NCBI GenBank assembly: GCA_937969105.1
Contig: CALBUZ010000028.1
Location: 1 to 17,771 of the forward strand
Direction: 5' to 3'
Length of the DNA: 17,771 nucleotides
From: an uncultured Collinsella sp.
Lineage (GTDB): Bacteria > Actinomycetota > Coriobacteriia > Coriobacteriales > Coriobacteriaceae
In this document: piece after piece, positions 7,487 through 14,986 of the stretch
Layout of the letters: the number at the start of each line of letters is the position of its first letter
Position numbering within the stretch: position 1 is the stretch's first letter
Made by a program: the position numbers and the translations under genes
The notes under the pieces: generated by a model
What the model was told of the DNA's origin: nothing
What the model saw: only the letters and a program-made list of their open reading frames with translations
Database searches by the model: none

Positions 7487-7522
7487 AGGTGCGGAAAGGG
7501 TGTGAATGTTGGATTTACGCGC

Positions 7523-7528
7523 TATGAT
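7523..7528 (+). promoter_or_regulatory. Candidate -10 element for metK
   Basis: TATGAT at 7523-7528, about 67 bases before the metK ATG and downstream of the palindrome. The -35 region at 17 bases (GTGTGA) is weak. The leader it predicts is about 60 nt, too short for a known SAM riboswitch plus expression platform, and I see no such structure. Confidence 0.4.
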
Positions 7529-7595
7529 GTGCCCTTGCATATAGAGCTCGGCGGAATGGTAACGGTCGCCGGGACACGTTTTTGAAAGGACAATC

Positions 7596-8876
7596 ATGTC
7601 AGAAGAACTTCGTTCCATCCCGCCCCAACACGGGTCCTTTGTATTTACGTCGGAGTCGGTGACCGAAGGTCATCCCGATAAGATCGCTGACCAGATCAGC
7701 GACGCCGTCCTCGACGCAATCCTCGCCAAAGAAATAGAGCTGCAGGAGCAGGGCTACATTGCGCCCAACGGCGTGCCCGCCAACGTTGAGAACGTCCGCT
7801 GCGCCTGTGAGACCCTCGTGACCACCGGCACCGTCATCGTCGCTGGTGAGATCCGCACCCAGGCCTACGTCGACGTGCAGGAGATTGCCCGTGGCGTTAT
7901 CCGCCGCATTGGCTACAACCGCGCAAAGTTCGGTTTTGACTGCGATACCTGCGGCGTTATGAGCCTCATCCACGAGCAGTCGCCCGATATCGCCCAGGGC
8001 GTCGACGAGTCCTTCGAGACCCAGACCGGCGCCACCACCGACCCGATCGACCTGATCGGCGCCGGCGACCAGGGCATGATGTTTGGCTATGCCTCCAACG
8101 AGACCAAGACCCTCATGCCCATGCCGCACTACCTGGCGAGCCGCCTGGCCGAGCGCCTGGCCGCCGTGCGCCACGACGGCACCCTGCCCTACCTGCGCCC
8201 CGACGGCAAGACCCAGGTCACGGTGCGCTACGAGGACGGCAAGCCCGTCGAGGTCACGACCATCGTCATCTCCACGCAGCACGCCGCCGAGATCGAGGAC
8301 ATGGGCAAGATCAAGGACGACCTCATCGAGCACGTCATCGCCCCCGTCATGGCTGCCGAGAACATGCCGTGGGACAACGCCGACATCTATGTGAACCCCA
8401 CCGGTCGCTTTGTCGTGGGCGGCCCCATGGGCGACACGGGCCTCACCGGCCGTAAGATCATCGTCGACACCTACGGCGGTTACGGCCGTCACGGCGGCGG
8501 TGCCTTTAGCGGCAAGGACTGCACCAAGGTCGACCGCTCCGCCGCATACGCCGCGCGCTGGGTCGCCAAGAACGTGGTGGCCGCCGGCCTGGCCGACCGC
8601 TGCGAGGTCGAGCTGGCCTACGCTATCGGCGTGTCCAAGCCGCTGTCTATCATGGTCGATACCTTCGGTACGGCGCATGTTGCCGAGGACAAGATCGTCG
8701 AGGCCGTCGAGAAGACATTCGACCTGCGCCCAGGCGCGATCATCCGCGACCTGGACCTGCGTCGACCGATCTACGAGAAGACGGCAGCCTACGGCCACTT
8801 CGGTCGCGAAGACGCCGACTTCACCTGGGAAAAGACCGACCGAGTAGAAGAACTCAAAGCAGCCTGCGGCCTGTAA
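7596..8876 (+). CDS. metK: S-adenosylmethionine synthetase MetK
   Basis: Makes SAM from methionine and ATP with release of phosphate and pyrophosphate; a cytoplasmic tetramer in the known family. Signatures: [18 protein letters not shown] with the ATP-binding GHPDK at 25-29, the GAGDQG hexapeptide at 155-160, and the P-loop-like GGGAFSGKD at 300-308. At 426 residues it is longer than the E. coli enzyme, mainly through extra sequence around residues 47-65. AAAGGA (7585-7590) precedes the ATG by five bases. It is transcribed alone, divergent from gltX, and ends at a strong terminator. Its product is the cofactor of RsmB and of the radical SAM protein in this window, though that is general metabolism rather than a local link. 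Confidence 0.97.
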   Translation: MSEELRSIPPQHGSFVFTSESVTEGHPDKIADQISDAVLDAILAKEIELQEQGYIAPNGVPANVENVRCACETLVTTGTVIVAGEIRTQAYVDVQEIARGVIRRIGYNRAKFGFDCDTCGVMSLIHEQSPDIAQGVDESFETQTGATTDPIDLIGAGDQGMMFGYASNETKTLMPMPHYLASRLAERLAAVRHDGTLPYLRPDGKTQVTVRYEDGKPVEVTTIVISTQHAAEIEDMGKIKDDLIEHVIAPVMAAENMPWDNADIYVNPTGRFVVGGPMGDTGLTGRKIIVDTYGGYGRHGGGAFSGKDCTKVDRSAAYAARWVAKNVVAAGLADRCEVELAYAIGVSKPLSIMVDTFGTAHVAEDKIVEAVEKTFDLRPGAIIRDLDLRRPIYEKTAAYGHFGREDADFTWEKTDRVEELKAACGL

Positions 8877-8913
8877 GCTAGCGGCAAAAGCTGCAGCCAA
8901 ATAAAAACGCACC

Positions 8914-8951
8914 AAAAGAAGTACCGGCCCCAACCGGTACTTCTTTTTTAT
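8914..8951 (+). terminator. Intrinsic terminator of metK
   Basis: A perfect 14-bp stem, AAAAGAAGTACCGG (8914-8927) and CCGGTACTTCTTTT (8934-8947), with loop CCCCAA and further T residues. The A-rich 5' arm would let it work on both strands. It ends metK and isolates sdaA. The whole 314-base gap 8877-9190 holds only this terminator, a weak possible promoter and the palindrome at 9045-9165. Confidence 0.92.
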
Positions 8952-9011
8952 TTAAACGGTGGTGAAGTTGTTTCGATACGCAAGGTAAGACACATCCCTA
9001 GCTAATGAATT

Positions 9012-9042
9012 TTGCCATCTAGCAGCTCCAACCATGTATCCT
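9012..9042 (+). promoter_or_regulatory. Weak candidate promoter for sdaA
   Basis: TTGCCA (9012-9017) could serve as -35, with TATCCT (9037-9042) as -10 at 19 bases, or TGTATC (9035-9040) at 17 bases. Both pairs are poor matches. The position is suggestive because transcription would then begin near the left end of the palindrome at 9045. Confidence 0.25.
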
Positions 9043-9044
9043 TA

Positions 9045-9165
9045 GTCCCGAGGGGCGGGGCATAAGGTCGATCGCGAGTTCCGCACGAGCCGGAGAGCAC
9101 TTAATGTGCTCTCCGTGCGAGCAGGACTGTCCGAGCAGGCGACCTTATGCCCCGCCCCTCGGGAC
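9045..9165. repeat. 121-bp two-level palindrome in the sdaA leader
   Basis: Outer arms of 26 bases (9045-9070 and 9140-9165) are a perfect inverted repeat, beginning GTCCCGAGGGGCGGGGC. Near the centre is a second hairpin, GGAGAGCAC, TTAAT, GTGCTCTCC, flanked by CGCAC and GTGCG that can extend it around a five-base bulge. CGAGCAGG-like repeats lie between the inner and outer stems. The element ends 25 bases before the sdaA ATG, leaving the ribosome binding site (AAAGGAG) outside. I see no target-site duplication. It could be a mobile palindromic element or a structured RNA leader; sequence alone cannot decide. Confidence 0.75.
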
Positions 9166-9190
9166 GACGAGACAAGGCAAAGGAGCAGCC

Positions 9191-10798
9191 ATGGCAGGCA
9201 AGCCGCAAACACTAGCTACGACCTCGGCATTCGAGATCTTGGGGCCCGTCATGGTCGGTCCCAGCTCATCGCACACCGCCGGCGCCCTGCGTTGCGCACA
9301 GGTGGCCGCCAGCCTGCTCGAGGGCCGCATCACCAAGGTCACCTTTGGCCTGTGGAACTCCTTCGCCCACACCTACCGCGGCCACGGCACCGACCGCGCG
9401 CTCGTCGCGGGCATCCTGGGCCTCGACACCGACGACGAGAATATCAAGCAGGCCTTCGACCTCGCGCGCGAGCAGGGCCTCGATTATCACTTTGACATCA
9501 AGGGCGACGACGCCTCCATCCACCCCAACACCGTCGATATCGAGATGGTCGACGACAGGGGCGCTACGGCGCAGGTCCGCGGCGAGAGCCTGGGCGGCGG
9601 CAAGATGCGTATCAGCCGCATCAACGGCGTCGGCGTCGACATCTCGGGTATGTACTCCACGCTCTTCGTGGCGCACCAGGACGTTCCCGGCGTGCTCGCC
9701 GCGCTTACGAACCTACTTGCCTACGCACACGTGAACATCGCCTTCTGCCGCACCTACCGCACCGAGGTGGGCGGCCAGGCCTACTCCGTCTTTGAGACTG
9801 ACGGCACACCCGACGACACCGTCATCCCCATGGTGCGCAAACTCGACAACGTCGGCTACGCCACCTTTATTGAGCTCCCCGGCTCGGCATCATCGCTCTC
9901 CCCCGGCGTTTCGGCCAAGGAGATCTTCGACGATGGCGAGCAACTGCTCGACGCGTGCGAGGAGCTGGGACTCGGCATCGGCGACGTCATGGCCGTGCGC
10001 GAGGCGCGCCTTACCGGCGAGGAACACGCCGTCACCGCCATGCGCCGCGTGCTCGACGTCATGCGCGAGGAGACCACGGCCCCCATCGCCAATCCCCAGC
10101 GCTCGCTCGGCGGGCTCATCGGCGGCGAGGCTAAGCTCGTCGATGCCACCGGCCACAACGACCTTAGCTCCAGTTTAATGGGTTCCGTCCAGACCGAAGC
10201 CGTGGCCCGCGCCATGGCCGTGCTCGAGCGCTCCGCCACCATGGGCGTGATCGTCGCCGCCCCCACGGCAGGCTCCGCGGGCGTCGTGCCCGGCTGCGTG
10301 CTGGCGCTGGCCGACCACCTGCAGCTCGATGACGAGCAGGTCATGGACGCCCTCTACTGTGCCGCCGCCATCGGCCTCAACCTCACCACGAGCGCCTGCG
10401 TCGCCGGCGCCGAGGGCGGCTGCCAGGCCGAGGTGGGAAGTGCTGCCGCCATGGCCGCCGCCGCGCTGGTGCAGATGCTCGGCGGCACCCCCGAGCAGGC
10501 ACTCGACGCCAGCTCCATAGCGCTGAGCAATCTACTGGGCCTCGTTTGCGACCCCGTGGGCGGACTGGTCGAGGTGCCGTGCCAAAACCGCAATGCCATC
10601 GGCGTGGCCGCGGCCTTCAACTCGGCCCAGCTCGCGCTCGCCGGCATCAAGAGCCTGGTGCCGTTTGACCAGATGTCGCATGTGATGCTCTCGGTGGGCC
10701 ATGCCCTGCCGGCAACCCTGCGAGAGACGGCCAAGGGTGGCATCGCTCAGGCCCCGGCCGCGCTTTCTGCCTGCGCCAAATGCGGCATATGCGGATAG
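9191..10798 (+). CDS. sdaA: L-serine ammonia-lyase (L-serine dehydratase), single chain with ACT domain
   Basis: An iron-sulfur enzyme that converts L-serine to pyruvate and ammonia. The 535 residues combine what two-chain enzymes split. A beta part (1-230) holds PVMVGPSSSHTAGA (19-32) and an ACT-like segment (about 155-230, DVPGVLAALTNLLAYAHVN). An alpha catalytic part (from about 240) holds APTAGSAGVVPG. Cys411, Cys453 and Cys464 are placed like the [4Fe-4S] ligands. The C-terminus ends SACAKCGICG, with Cys528, 531 and 534; a terminal cysteine in the Legionella enzyme folds back into the active site as an inhibitor, so this tail may act similarly. AAAGGAG (9179-9185) supports the ATG at 9191; an upstream ATG at 9104 starts inside a palindrome and was rejected. 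It is apparently monocistronic. Confidence 0.92.
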   Translation: MAGKPQTLATTSAFEILGPVMVGPSSSHTAGALRCAQVAASLLEGRITKVTFGLWNSFAHTYRGHGTDRALVAGILGLDTDDENIKQAFDLAREQGLDYHFDIKGDDASIHPNTVDIEMVDDRGATAQVRGESLGGGKMRISRINGVGVDISGMYSTLFVAHQDVPGVLAALTNLLAYAHVNIAFCRTYRTEVGGQAYSVFETDGTPDDTVIPMVRKLDNVGYATFIELPGSASSLSPGVSAKEIFDDGEQLLDACEELGLGIGDVMAVREARLTGEEHAVTAMRRVLDVMREETTAPIANPQRSLGGLIGGEAKLVDATGHNDLSSSLMGSVQTEAVARAMAVLERSATMGVIVAAPTAGSAGVVPGCVLALADHLQLDDEQVMDALYCAAAIGLNLTTSACVAGAEGGCQAEVGSAAAMAAAALVQMLGGTPEQALDASSIALSNLLGLVCDPVGGLVEVPCQNRNAIGVAAAFNSAQLALAGIKSLVPFDQMSHVMLSVGHALPATLRETAKGGIAQAPAALSACAKCGICG

Positions 10799-10852
10799 GC
10801 AGACTTCTCCAAACTGATACTGTTTCCGAACCACAAACAACAGGCTAATCGC

Positions 10853-10858
10853 TATAAT
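10853..10858 (+). promoter_or_regulatory. Consensus -10 (TATAAT) upstream of the L,D-transpeptidase gene
   Basis: A perfect TATAAT, 57 bases before the ATG at 10916. The -35 region at 16-18 bases is a poor match (ACCACA/CCACAA). Its place in the 117-base gap after sdaA suggests the transpeptidase gene has its own promoter. Confidence 0.5.
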
Positions 10859-10915
10859 GCAAGCCCAGTTAAAACACGATGAGCCGCAAGGCGAAACTCG
10901 AAGGAAATATATACG

Positions 10916-12661
10916 ATGTCGCAAATCGACCGCAGCAGCATGATCCCCGATCCGCAACAGCCCAGTAGGCATACCGGCGGCGTCCAATCGCCGCGCCCCA
11001 TCGCGCCGGCTCACACCCAACAACACGGCCCGGCCAATGCCTCTCAGCGTCCGAATCAACGTCAATACCAGCAGCATCAACAATATCAGCAGCGTCCCGC
11101 ACATGGTGCCGCCCCCAAGCAGGGCCCTTCGCACGCTCGCACGGCAAACAATCGCGGGCCCGCGGACAAGCGAAACAACAAAAGCAGCAAGTCGGGCGGA
11201 AAGACGGCCCTCTTTGTCGTCCTCGGCCTCGTCGCAATCGTCTACATCGTAGGCGTCGTGGCGTTCTCGCAGATCGCTTATCCCAACACTACCATCGCCG
11301 GCGTCGACATCTCGCTCTCTAACGCATCTTCGGCAGCCACCAAGGTCAACTCGGCATGGAAGCACTACAAGCTCACCGTTTCGGACGACAGCTTTAGCTG
11401 GACCTATCAGCCCGAGTCCGATGAGCCCATCGTCGATGGCGAGGAAGCCGCCCACGAGATTATCAGCAAAAACGAGCCGCTGCTGTGGCCATCGCGCCTC
11501 ATCGCGTCGCTCGGCGGCAAAACCGATAGCGCTACCAAGAACAGTTCGGTCGACTTGGACCAGGACGTCGACCTGTCCATGCTCTCCGATGCCTTTAACC
11601 AAAAGCAGTTTGAGGAAGACCTGGGCAGTGCCATCGACGAGTTCAACGAGGGCCGCTCGGGCACCTTCGAGGCCACCAGCTCCTATGACGAGAAGGCCGG
11701 CAAGTTCACCGTTGAGAAGGCCCGTTCCAACGAGAAGCTCAACCGCGAGCATGTCATCAAATATGCCGAGATCGAGCTCGCGTCGCTCGCCGAGAACGTC
11801 GATATCACCAAGATCGGCAACGACGCCTACGAACCGCTCAACGGCACCCTCACCAACGACCAGATTCAGGCTGCATGCGATGCCGCCAACAACTTCCTGG
11901 GGGTCAACGTGACCCTTAAGCTCAACGGCAATGACGCCGGCAAGGTGGACGGCAGCTCGGTGCTGCAGTGGATCAGCTTTGCCGATCCGGCCAACCCCAC
12001 GCTCGATACGTCGCAGATCAGCAGCTGGGCCGCCGAGCTCGCCAACGGCTTTAACACCGTGGGCTCCACCCGCTGGTGGACTCGCGCCGACGGTAAGGAG
12101 TGCGCTGTCGAGGGCGGCGACTTTGGCTGGTCCATCGACAGCGACACGCTCGCCAAGCAGGTCGAGGACGCTATCAATAACAAGCAGACCGGCGATATCG
12201 AGATTTCGTACTCCAAGAAGGCCGACACGTTTACCGCCAAGGGCGAGCCCGATTGGAAGGCCTATATCGACGTCGACCTGTCCGAGCAGCATGCGCGCTA
12301 CTACGACGAGAACGGTAATATCGTGTGGGAGGCCAACTTTATTTCCGGCAAACCGGGCGAAGACGCCACCCCCGAGGGCGTGTGGCAGATCAACAGCAAC
12401 GACGGAGCAAGCAAGCTCATCGGGGCCAAAGACCCCGCGACCGGAAAGCCCAAATACGAGAGCCCGGTCAGCTACTGGATGCCGTTCGAGGGCAATATGG
12501 TCGGCTTCCACGACGCTACCTGGCAAAACGATTCGAGTTTCGATAGTGCCGAATCGTACAAATGGTGCGGAAGCCACGGCTGCATCAACCTGCGCCTGGC
12601 CGATGCCAAGGCACTCCACGACTGCATCAGCGTCGGCCTGTGCGTGGTCGTGCACTCGTAG
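10916..12661 (+). CDS. Membrane-anchored L,D-transpeptidase (YkuD domain)
   Basis: A 581-residue cell-wall enzyme expected to make 3-3 peptide cross-links or attach proteins to peptidoglycan outside the cell. Residues 1-95 are a cytoplasmic, disordered-looking, Gln/Pro-rich stretch (for example QRQYQQHQQYQQRP). One transmembrane helix follows (about 97-117, TALFVVLGLVAIVYIVGVVAF), placing the rest outside. Residues 125-440 resemble the tandem peptidoglycan-binding modules that precede many such enzymes. The YkuD domain (about 450-580) has GFHD (His532) and SHGCINLRL with catalytic Cys556. An extra Cys551 in WCGSHGC, and Cys570 and Cys576, lie close by. AAGGAA is nine bases before the ATG. The gene sits between sdaA and an exporter operon, with separate promoters predicted for each. 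Confidence 0.92.
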   Translation: MSQIDRSSMIPDPQQPSRHTGGVQSPRPIAPAHTQQHGPANASQRPNQRQYQQHQQYQQRPAHGAAPKQGPSHARTANNRGPADKRNNKSSKSGGKTALFVVLGLVAIVYIVGVVAFSQIAYPNTTIAGVDISLSNASSAATKVNSAWKHYKLTVSDDSFSWTYQPESDEPIVDGEEAAHEIISKNEPLLWPSRLIASLGGKTDSATKNSSVDLDQDVDLSMLSDAFNQKQFEEDLGSAIDEFNEGRSGTFEATSSYDEKAGKFTVEKARSNEKLNREHVIKYAEIELASLAENVDITKIGNDAYEPLNGTLTNDQIQAACDAANNFLGVNVTLKLNGNDAGKVDGSSVLQWISFADPANPTLDTSQISSWAAELANGFNTVGSTRWWTRADGKECAVEGGDFGWSIDSDTLAKQVEDAINNKQTGDIEISYSKKADTFTAKGEPDWKAYIDVDLSEQHARYYDENGNIVWEANFISGKPGEDATPEGVWQINSNDGASKLIGAKDPATGKPKYESPVSYWMPFEGNMVGFHDATWQNDSSFDSAESYKWCGSHGCINLRLADAKALHDCISVGLCVVVHS

Positions 12662-12701
12662 GGAATCACACCTTCGCACAACGGAGAACTGACGCTCCAA
12701 T

Positions 12702-12730
12702 CTAACAGTTCCGAAAGATACTGCCATAAT
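12702..12730 (+). promoter_or_regulatory. Promoter of the ABC export operon
   Basis: CTAACA (12702-12707) and CATAAT (12725-12730) are separated by 17 bases; each is close to the sigma-70-type consensus. It lies 62 bases before the adaptor gene start in the 130-base gap after the transpeptidase gene. Confidence 0.55.
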
Positions 12731-12755
12731 GCGCCCGCCTCTCGCGACGGGCGCA
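12730..12755 (+). promoter_or_regulatory. Hairpin at the start of the exporter leader
   Basis: TGCGCCCG (12730-12737), a 10-base loop and CGGGCGCA (12748-12755) form a perfect 8-bp stem that begins at the last base of the predicted -10 element. It could be an operator for a dimeric repressor, a 5' stabilising stem, or a poor terminator for the upstream transpeptidase gene; TATACTTAT after it is only a weak T-tract. Confidence 0.4.
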
Positions 12756-12791
12756 TATACTTATCGAGGAACTTTCTATAAAGGAGACGCC

Positions 12792-14213
12792 ATGTCGAAT
12801 GTCCCCACCATCACCCCGGGACCGAATGATACCGAGCGAGCGCCCGAGGGTGCCACCGAAACGCTTCCCCTCATTACAAACGTGCACGACACACAGCAAA
12901 ACGGCAGCACAAGCGATACAACCGAGATTTCTGACGAAGAGGCCTACGCCAAGCTCAAGGCAAAGCGTGCCGAGCGTCGGCGCAAAAAGCTCATCCGACG
13001 CGGCATTGCGGCCGGCGTCGTGGCCGCCATTGTGCTCATCGCCGTAGTTGTGACCTTAGTCATCAACGCACGGCCTGCAGGTACCGACGGTCCGGTGACC
13101 GACATGATCACCGAGGGCACGTTTACGACCACCGTCGAGGCTAAAGGTCAGCTCAAGCCCATCTCGGCTTCGGTGGTCTCCCCTTCTGTCGACGGCACGG
13201 TGGCATCGATCAACGTGCAAGCCGGCCAGTACGTCAACGAGGGCGACGTGCTCATGACCATTAAAAACGACGAGCTCGATCGCAACGTTGCCGATGCACA
13301 GCGCGCGGTGGCGGCGGCACAGGAAGACCTCGCCAACGCACAGAAAGCGGTAGCTGCCGCCCAAGCCGCCTCGACGCCTGACGCAGATGCGTCAGGCGCG
13401 AATGGCGCCAGCGGCGCCGCCGACACGAGTGCCGTCTCGAGCGCCCAACGCAACCTAGCCTCGGCCCAGGCGACCCTGGACCAGGCCAACGCCAAAGCCG
13501 CCGAGCGCACCGTGACCGCGCCCAGCTCGGGCAGCATCGTCGAGCTCAACGCCAAGGTCGGCGCTACGGTGACGGGCGGCATGATTATGGGCGAAGGCGA
13601 TACGAGCGGCGGCAAACAGTGCATGCAGATCGCCGACCTCTCCAAGATGAAGGTCACCGTTCAGGTGGGTGAAAAGGATATCGCCAAGATCGCCGTGGGC
13701 CAGAGCGCCAACGTTACCTATCCGGCCTTTCCCGATATCGTGAGCCAGGGAACGGTCACGACAATCGCTTCGGTGGCAAACTCCGACGCCGCCAACGGTG
13801 GCGGCGGCAGCGTGACCTTTAACGTCGACATTTTGATCGAAGCGCCCGACGCGCGCCTCAAGCCGGGCATGACGGCCGAGGTCTCAGTGGTAACCGAACA
13901 GCTCGACGACGTGGTGATGGTGCCGACCATGGCGCTCATGACCGAGGATGGCGAGCATTATTACGTCAACGTGGCAACCGACGGCGAAGGCAAACAGACC
14001 CGACGCGTCAAGGTGACCGTCGTGACGCAAAACGATAACGACGCCGTAGTCGGCAAAACGCAGGTCAAGCGTGATGACCAGGGCAACGAGATCAACCCCA
14101 ACGTACCGGTTACCAAGCTGCGCGATGGCGACACCATCGTGATGGACACCGGCGCAGGCATGACGGCCGACGGCGGCGACTCCGTCAGCATGTCTGCCGA
14201 CGAGGGCATGTAA
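12792..14213 (+). CDS. MacA/YknX-like membrane fusion (adaptor) protein of an ABC exporter
   Basis: The extracytoplasmic adaptor subunit that partners the ATPase and permease encoded next. Of 473 residues, 1-70 form a long cytoplasmic segment, polar and then very basic (KAKRAERRRKKLIRR). A transmembrane helix spans about 71-92. The lipoyl-like halves (GTVASINVQAGQYVNEGDVL near 135-154 and GSIVELNAKVGATV near 247-260) flank a short Ala-rich coiled coil (about 160-237) broken by a Gly/Ala/Ser linker (192-213). The beta-barrel and membrane-proximal domains follow (from about 280, KPGMTAEVSVV). AAAGGAG precedes the ATG by six bases. Its stop overlaps the next start as TAATG. A 70-residue cytoplasmic tail is unusual for the family. 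The exported substrate is unknown; peptides or toxic compounds are typical. Confidence 0.9.
   Translation: MSNVPTITPGPNDTERAPEGATETLPLITNVHDTQQNGSTSDTTEISDEEAYAKLKAKRAERRRKKLIRRGIAAGVVAAIVLIAVVVTLVINARPAGTDGPVTDMITEGTFTTTVEAKGQLKPISASVVSPSVDGTVASINVQAGQYVNEGDVLMTIKNDELDRNVADAQRAVAAAQEDLANAQKAVAAAQAASTPDADASGANGASGAADTSAVSSAQRNLASAQATLDQANAKAAERTVTAPSSGSIVELNAKVGATVTGGMIMGEGDTSGGKQCMQIADLSKMKVTVQVGEKDIAKIAVGQSANVTYPAFPDIVSQGTVTTIASVANSDAANGGGGSVTFNVDILIEAPDARLKPGMTAEVSVVTEQLDDVVMVPTMALMTEDGEHYYVNVATDGEGKQTRRVKVTVVTQNDNDAVVGKTQVKRDDQGNEINPNVPVTKLRDGDTIVMDTGAGMTADGGDSVSMSADEGM
13375..13398. repeat. Perfect 10-bp inverted repeat inside the adaptor gene
   Basis: CGCCTGACGC (13375-13384), loop AGAT and GCGTCAGGCG (13389-13398) form a perfect hairpin. 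It falls in the codons for the Asp/Ala/Gly linker that interrupts the coiled coil (around residues 195-202). The sequence looks like a small palindromic insertion tolerated in a flexible part of the protein. Confidence 0.55.
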
Positions 14214-14986
14214 TGCGTCCCGTCATCGATATCCGCAACGTGCATCGCATTTTTGAGAGCGAGGCCGGCTGCGCCCATATCCTGCATAACGTGAGCCTGG
14301 CAGTGAATCCCGGCGAGTTCGTGGCCATTACTGGCCCATCGGGCTCGGGCAAGTCAACGCTCATGAACATCCTGGGCTGCCTGGACAAGCCGACGGCAGG
14401 CGATTATTACCTACAGGGTCTCAACGTGGCGGAGCTCGACGATGACGAGCTCACAGAAGTCCGCGCCCTGAGCATCGGCTTTGTCTTTCAGAGCTTTAAC
14501 CTGCTGCCGCGCCTATCGGTCATCGAAAACGTCATGCTGCCGCTGTCGTACACCAACGTGCCGCGGGCTCAGCGTGAGATGCGCGCCGTCCATGCGCTGC
14601 AAGCCGTCACGCTGCCGGTCGACCACTGGGACCACCGCATCTCCGAGCTCTCGGGCGGACAGATGCAGAGGGTTGCCATCGCGCGTGCCCTCGTCAACGA
14701 TCCACCCATCATCCTAGCCGACGAGCCGACGGGAAACCTGGACTCCGCGACCGGAGCACTCGTGATGGAGACCTTCCACAAACTCCAGGAACGCGGCAAG
14801 ACCATCGTGCTCATCACGCATGATCCCGGTATCGCCGCCGAGGCCGACCGTGCCGTAACCATTCGCGACGGCCGGATCCACGACGGCGCGTACATCGCGC
14901 ACGCGCCGCAGACTCTGCGCGGCGCCATTGATAACCTGCCCATGATTTCCGCACACGCCATTCCGACGAAAGGAGTGAAGGCATGA
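14213..14986 (+). CDS. MacB/LolD-type ABC transporter ATP-binding protein
   Basis: The cytoplasmic ATPase of the tripartite exporter, 257 residues. All nucleotide-binding motifs are intact: Walker A GPSGSGKST (41-49), Q-loop at Gln93 in VFQSFNLLP, signature LSGGQMQRVAIARAL (from 146), Walker B IILADE (166-171) with the DEPTGNLDS hallmark of the LolD/MacB subfamily, and the H-loop His203 in ITHD. Translation is coupled on both sides, by the TAATG overlap with the adaptor and the ATGA overlap with the permease. About 30 residues after the core (from 225) form a short C-terminal extension of no recognised function. In Gram-negative MacB this domain is fused to the permease; here it is a separate chain, as in Bacillus YknY. 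Confidence 0.95.
   Translation: MRPVIDIRNVHRIFESEAGCAHILHNVSLAVNPGEFVAITGPSGSGKSTLMNILGCLDKPTAGDYYLQGLNVAELDDDELTEVRALSIGFVFQSFNLLPRLSVIENVMLPLSYTNVPRAQREMRAVHALQAVTLPVDHWDHRISELSGGQMQRVAIARALVNDPPIILADEPTGNLDSATGALVMETFHKLQERGKTIVLITHDPGIAAEADRAVTIRDGRIHDGAYIAHAPQTLRGAIDNLPMISAHAIPTKGVKA

Noticed and set aside
7529..7595. SAM riboswitch upstream of metK
   Set aside because: The predicted leader is only about 60 nt and shows no multi-stem SAM riboswitch architecture or terminator switch.
9104..9190. 29-residue Cys-containing N-terminal extension of serine dehydratase
   Set aside because: It would be translated from within the palindrome, has no ribosome binding site, and the AAAGGAG before 9191 fits the shorter start.
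10532..12727. 731-codon open frame on the minus strand
   Set aside because: It spans the antisense of the sdaA end and the whole transpeptidase gene, crossing the gap between them; both sense genes have full motifs and ribosome binding sites.
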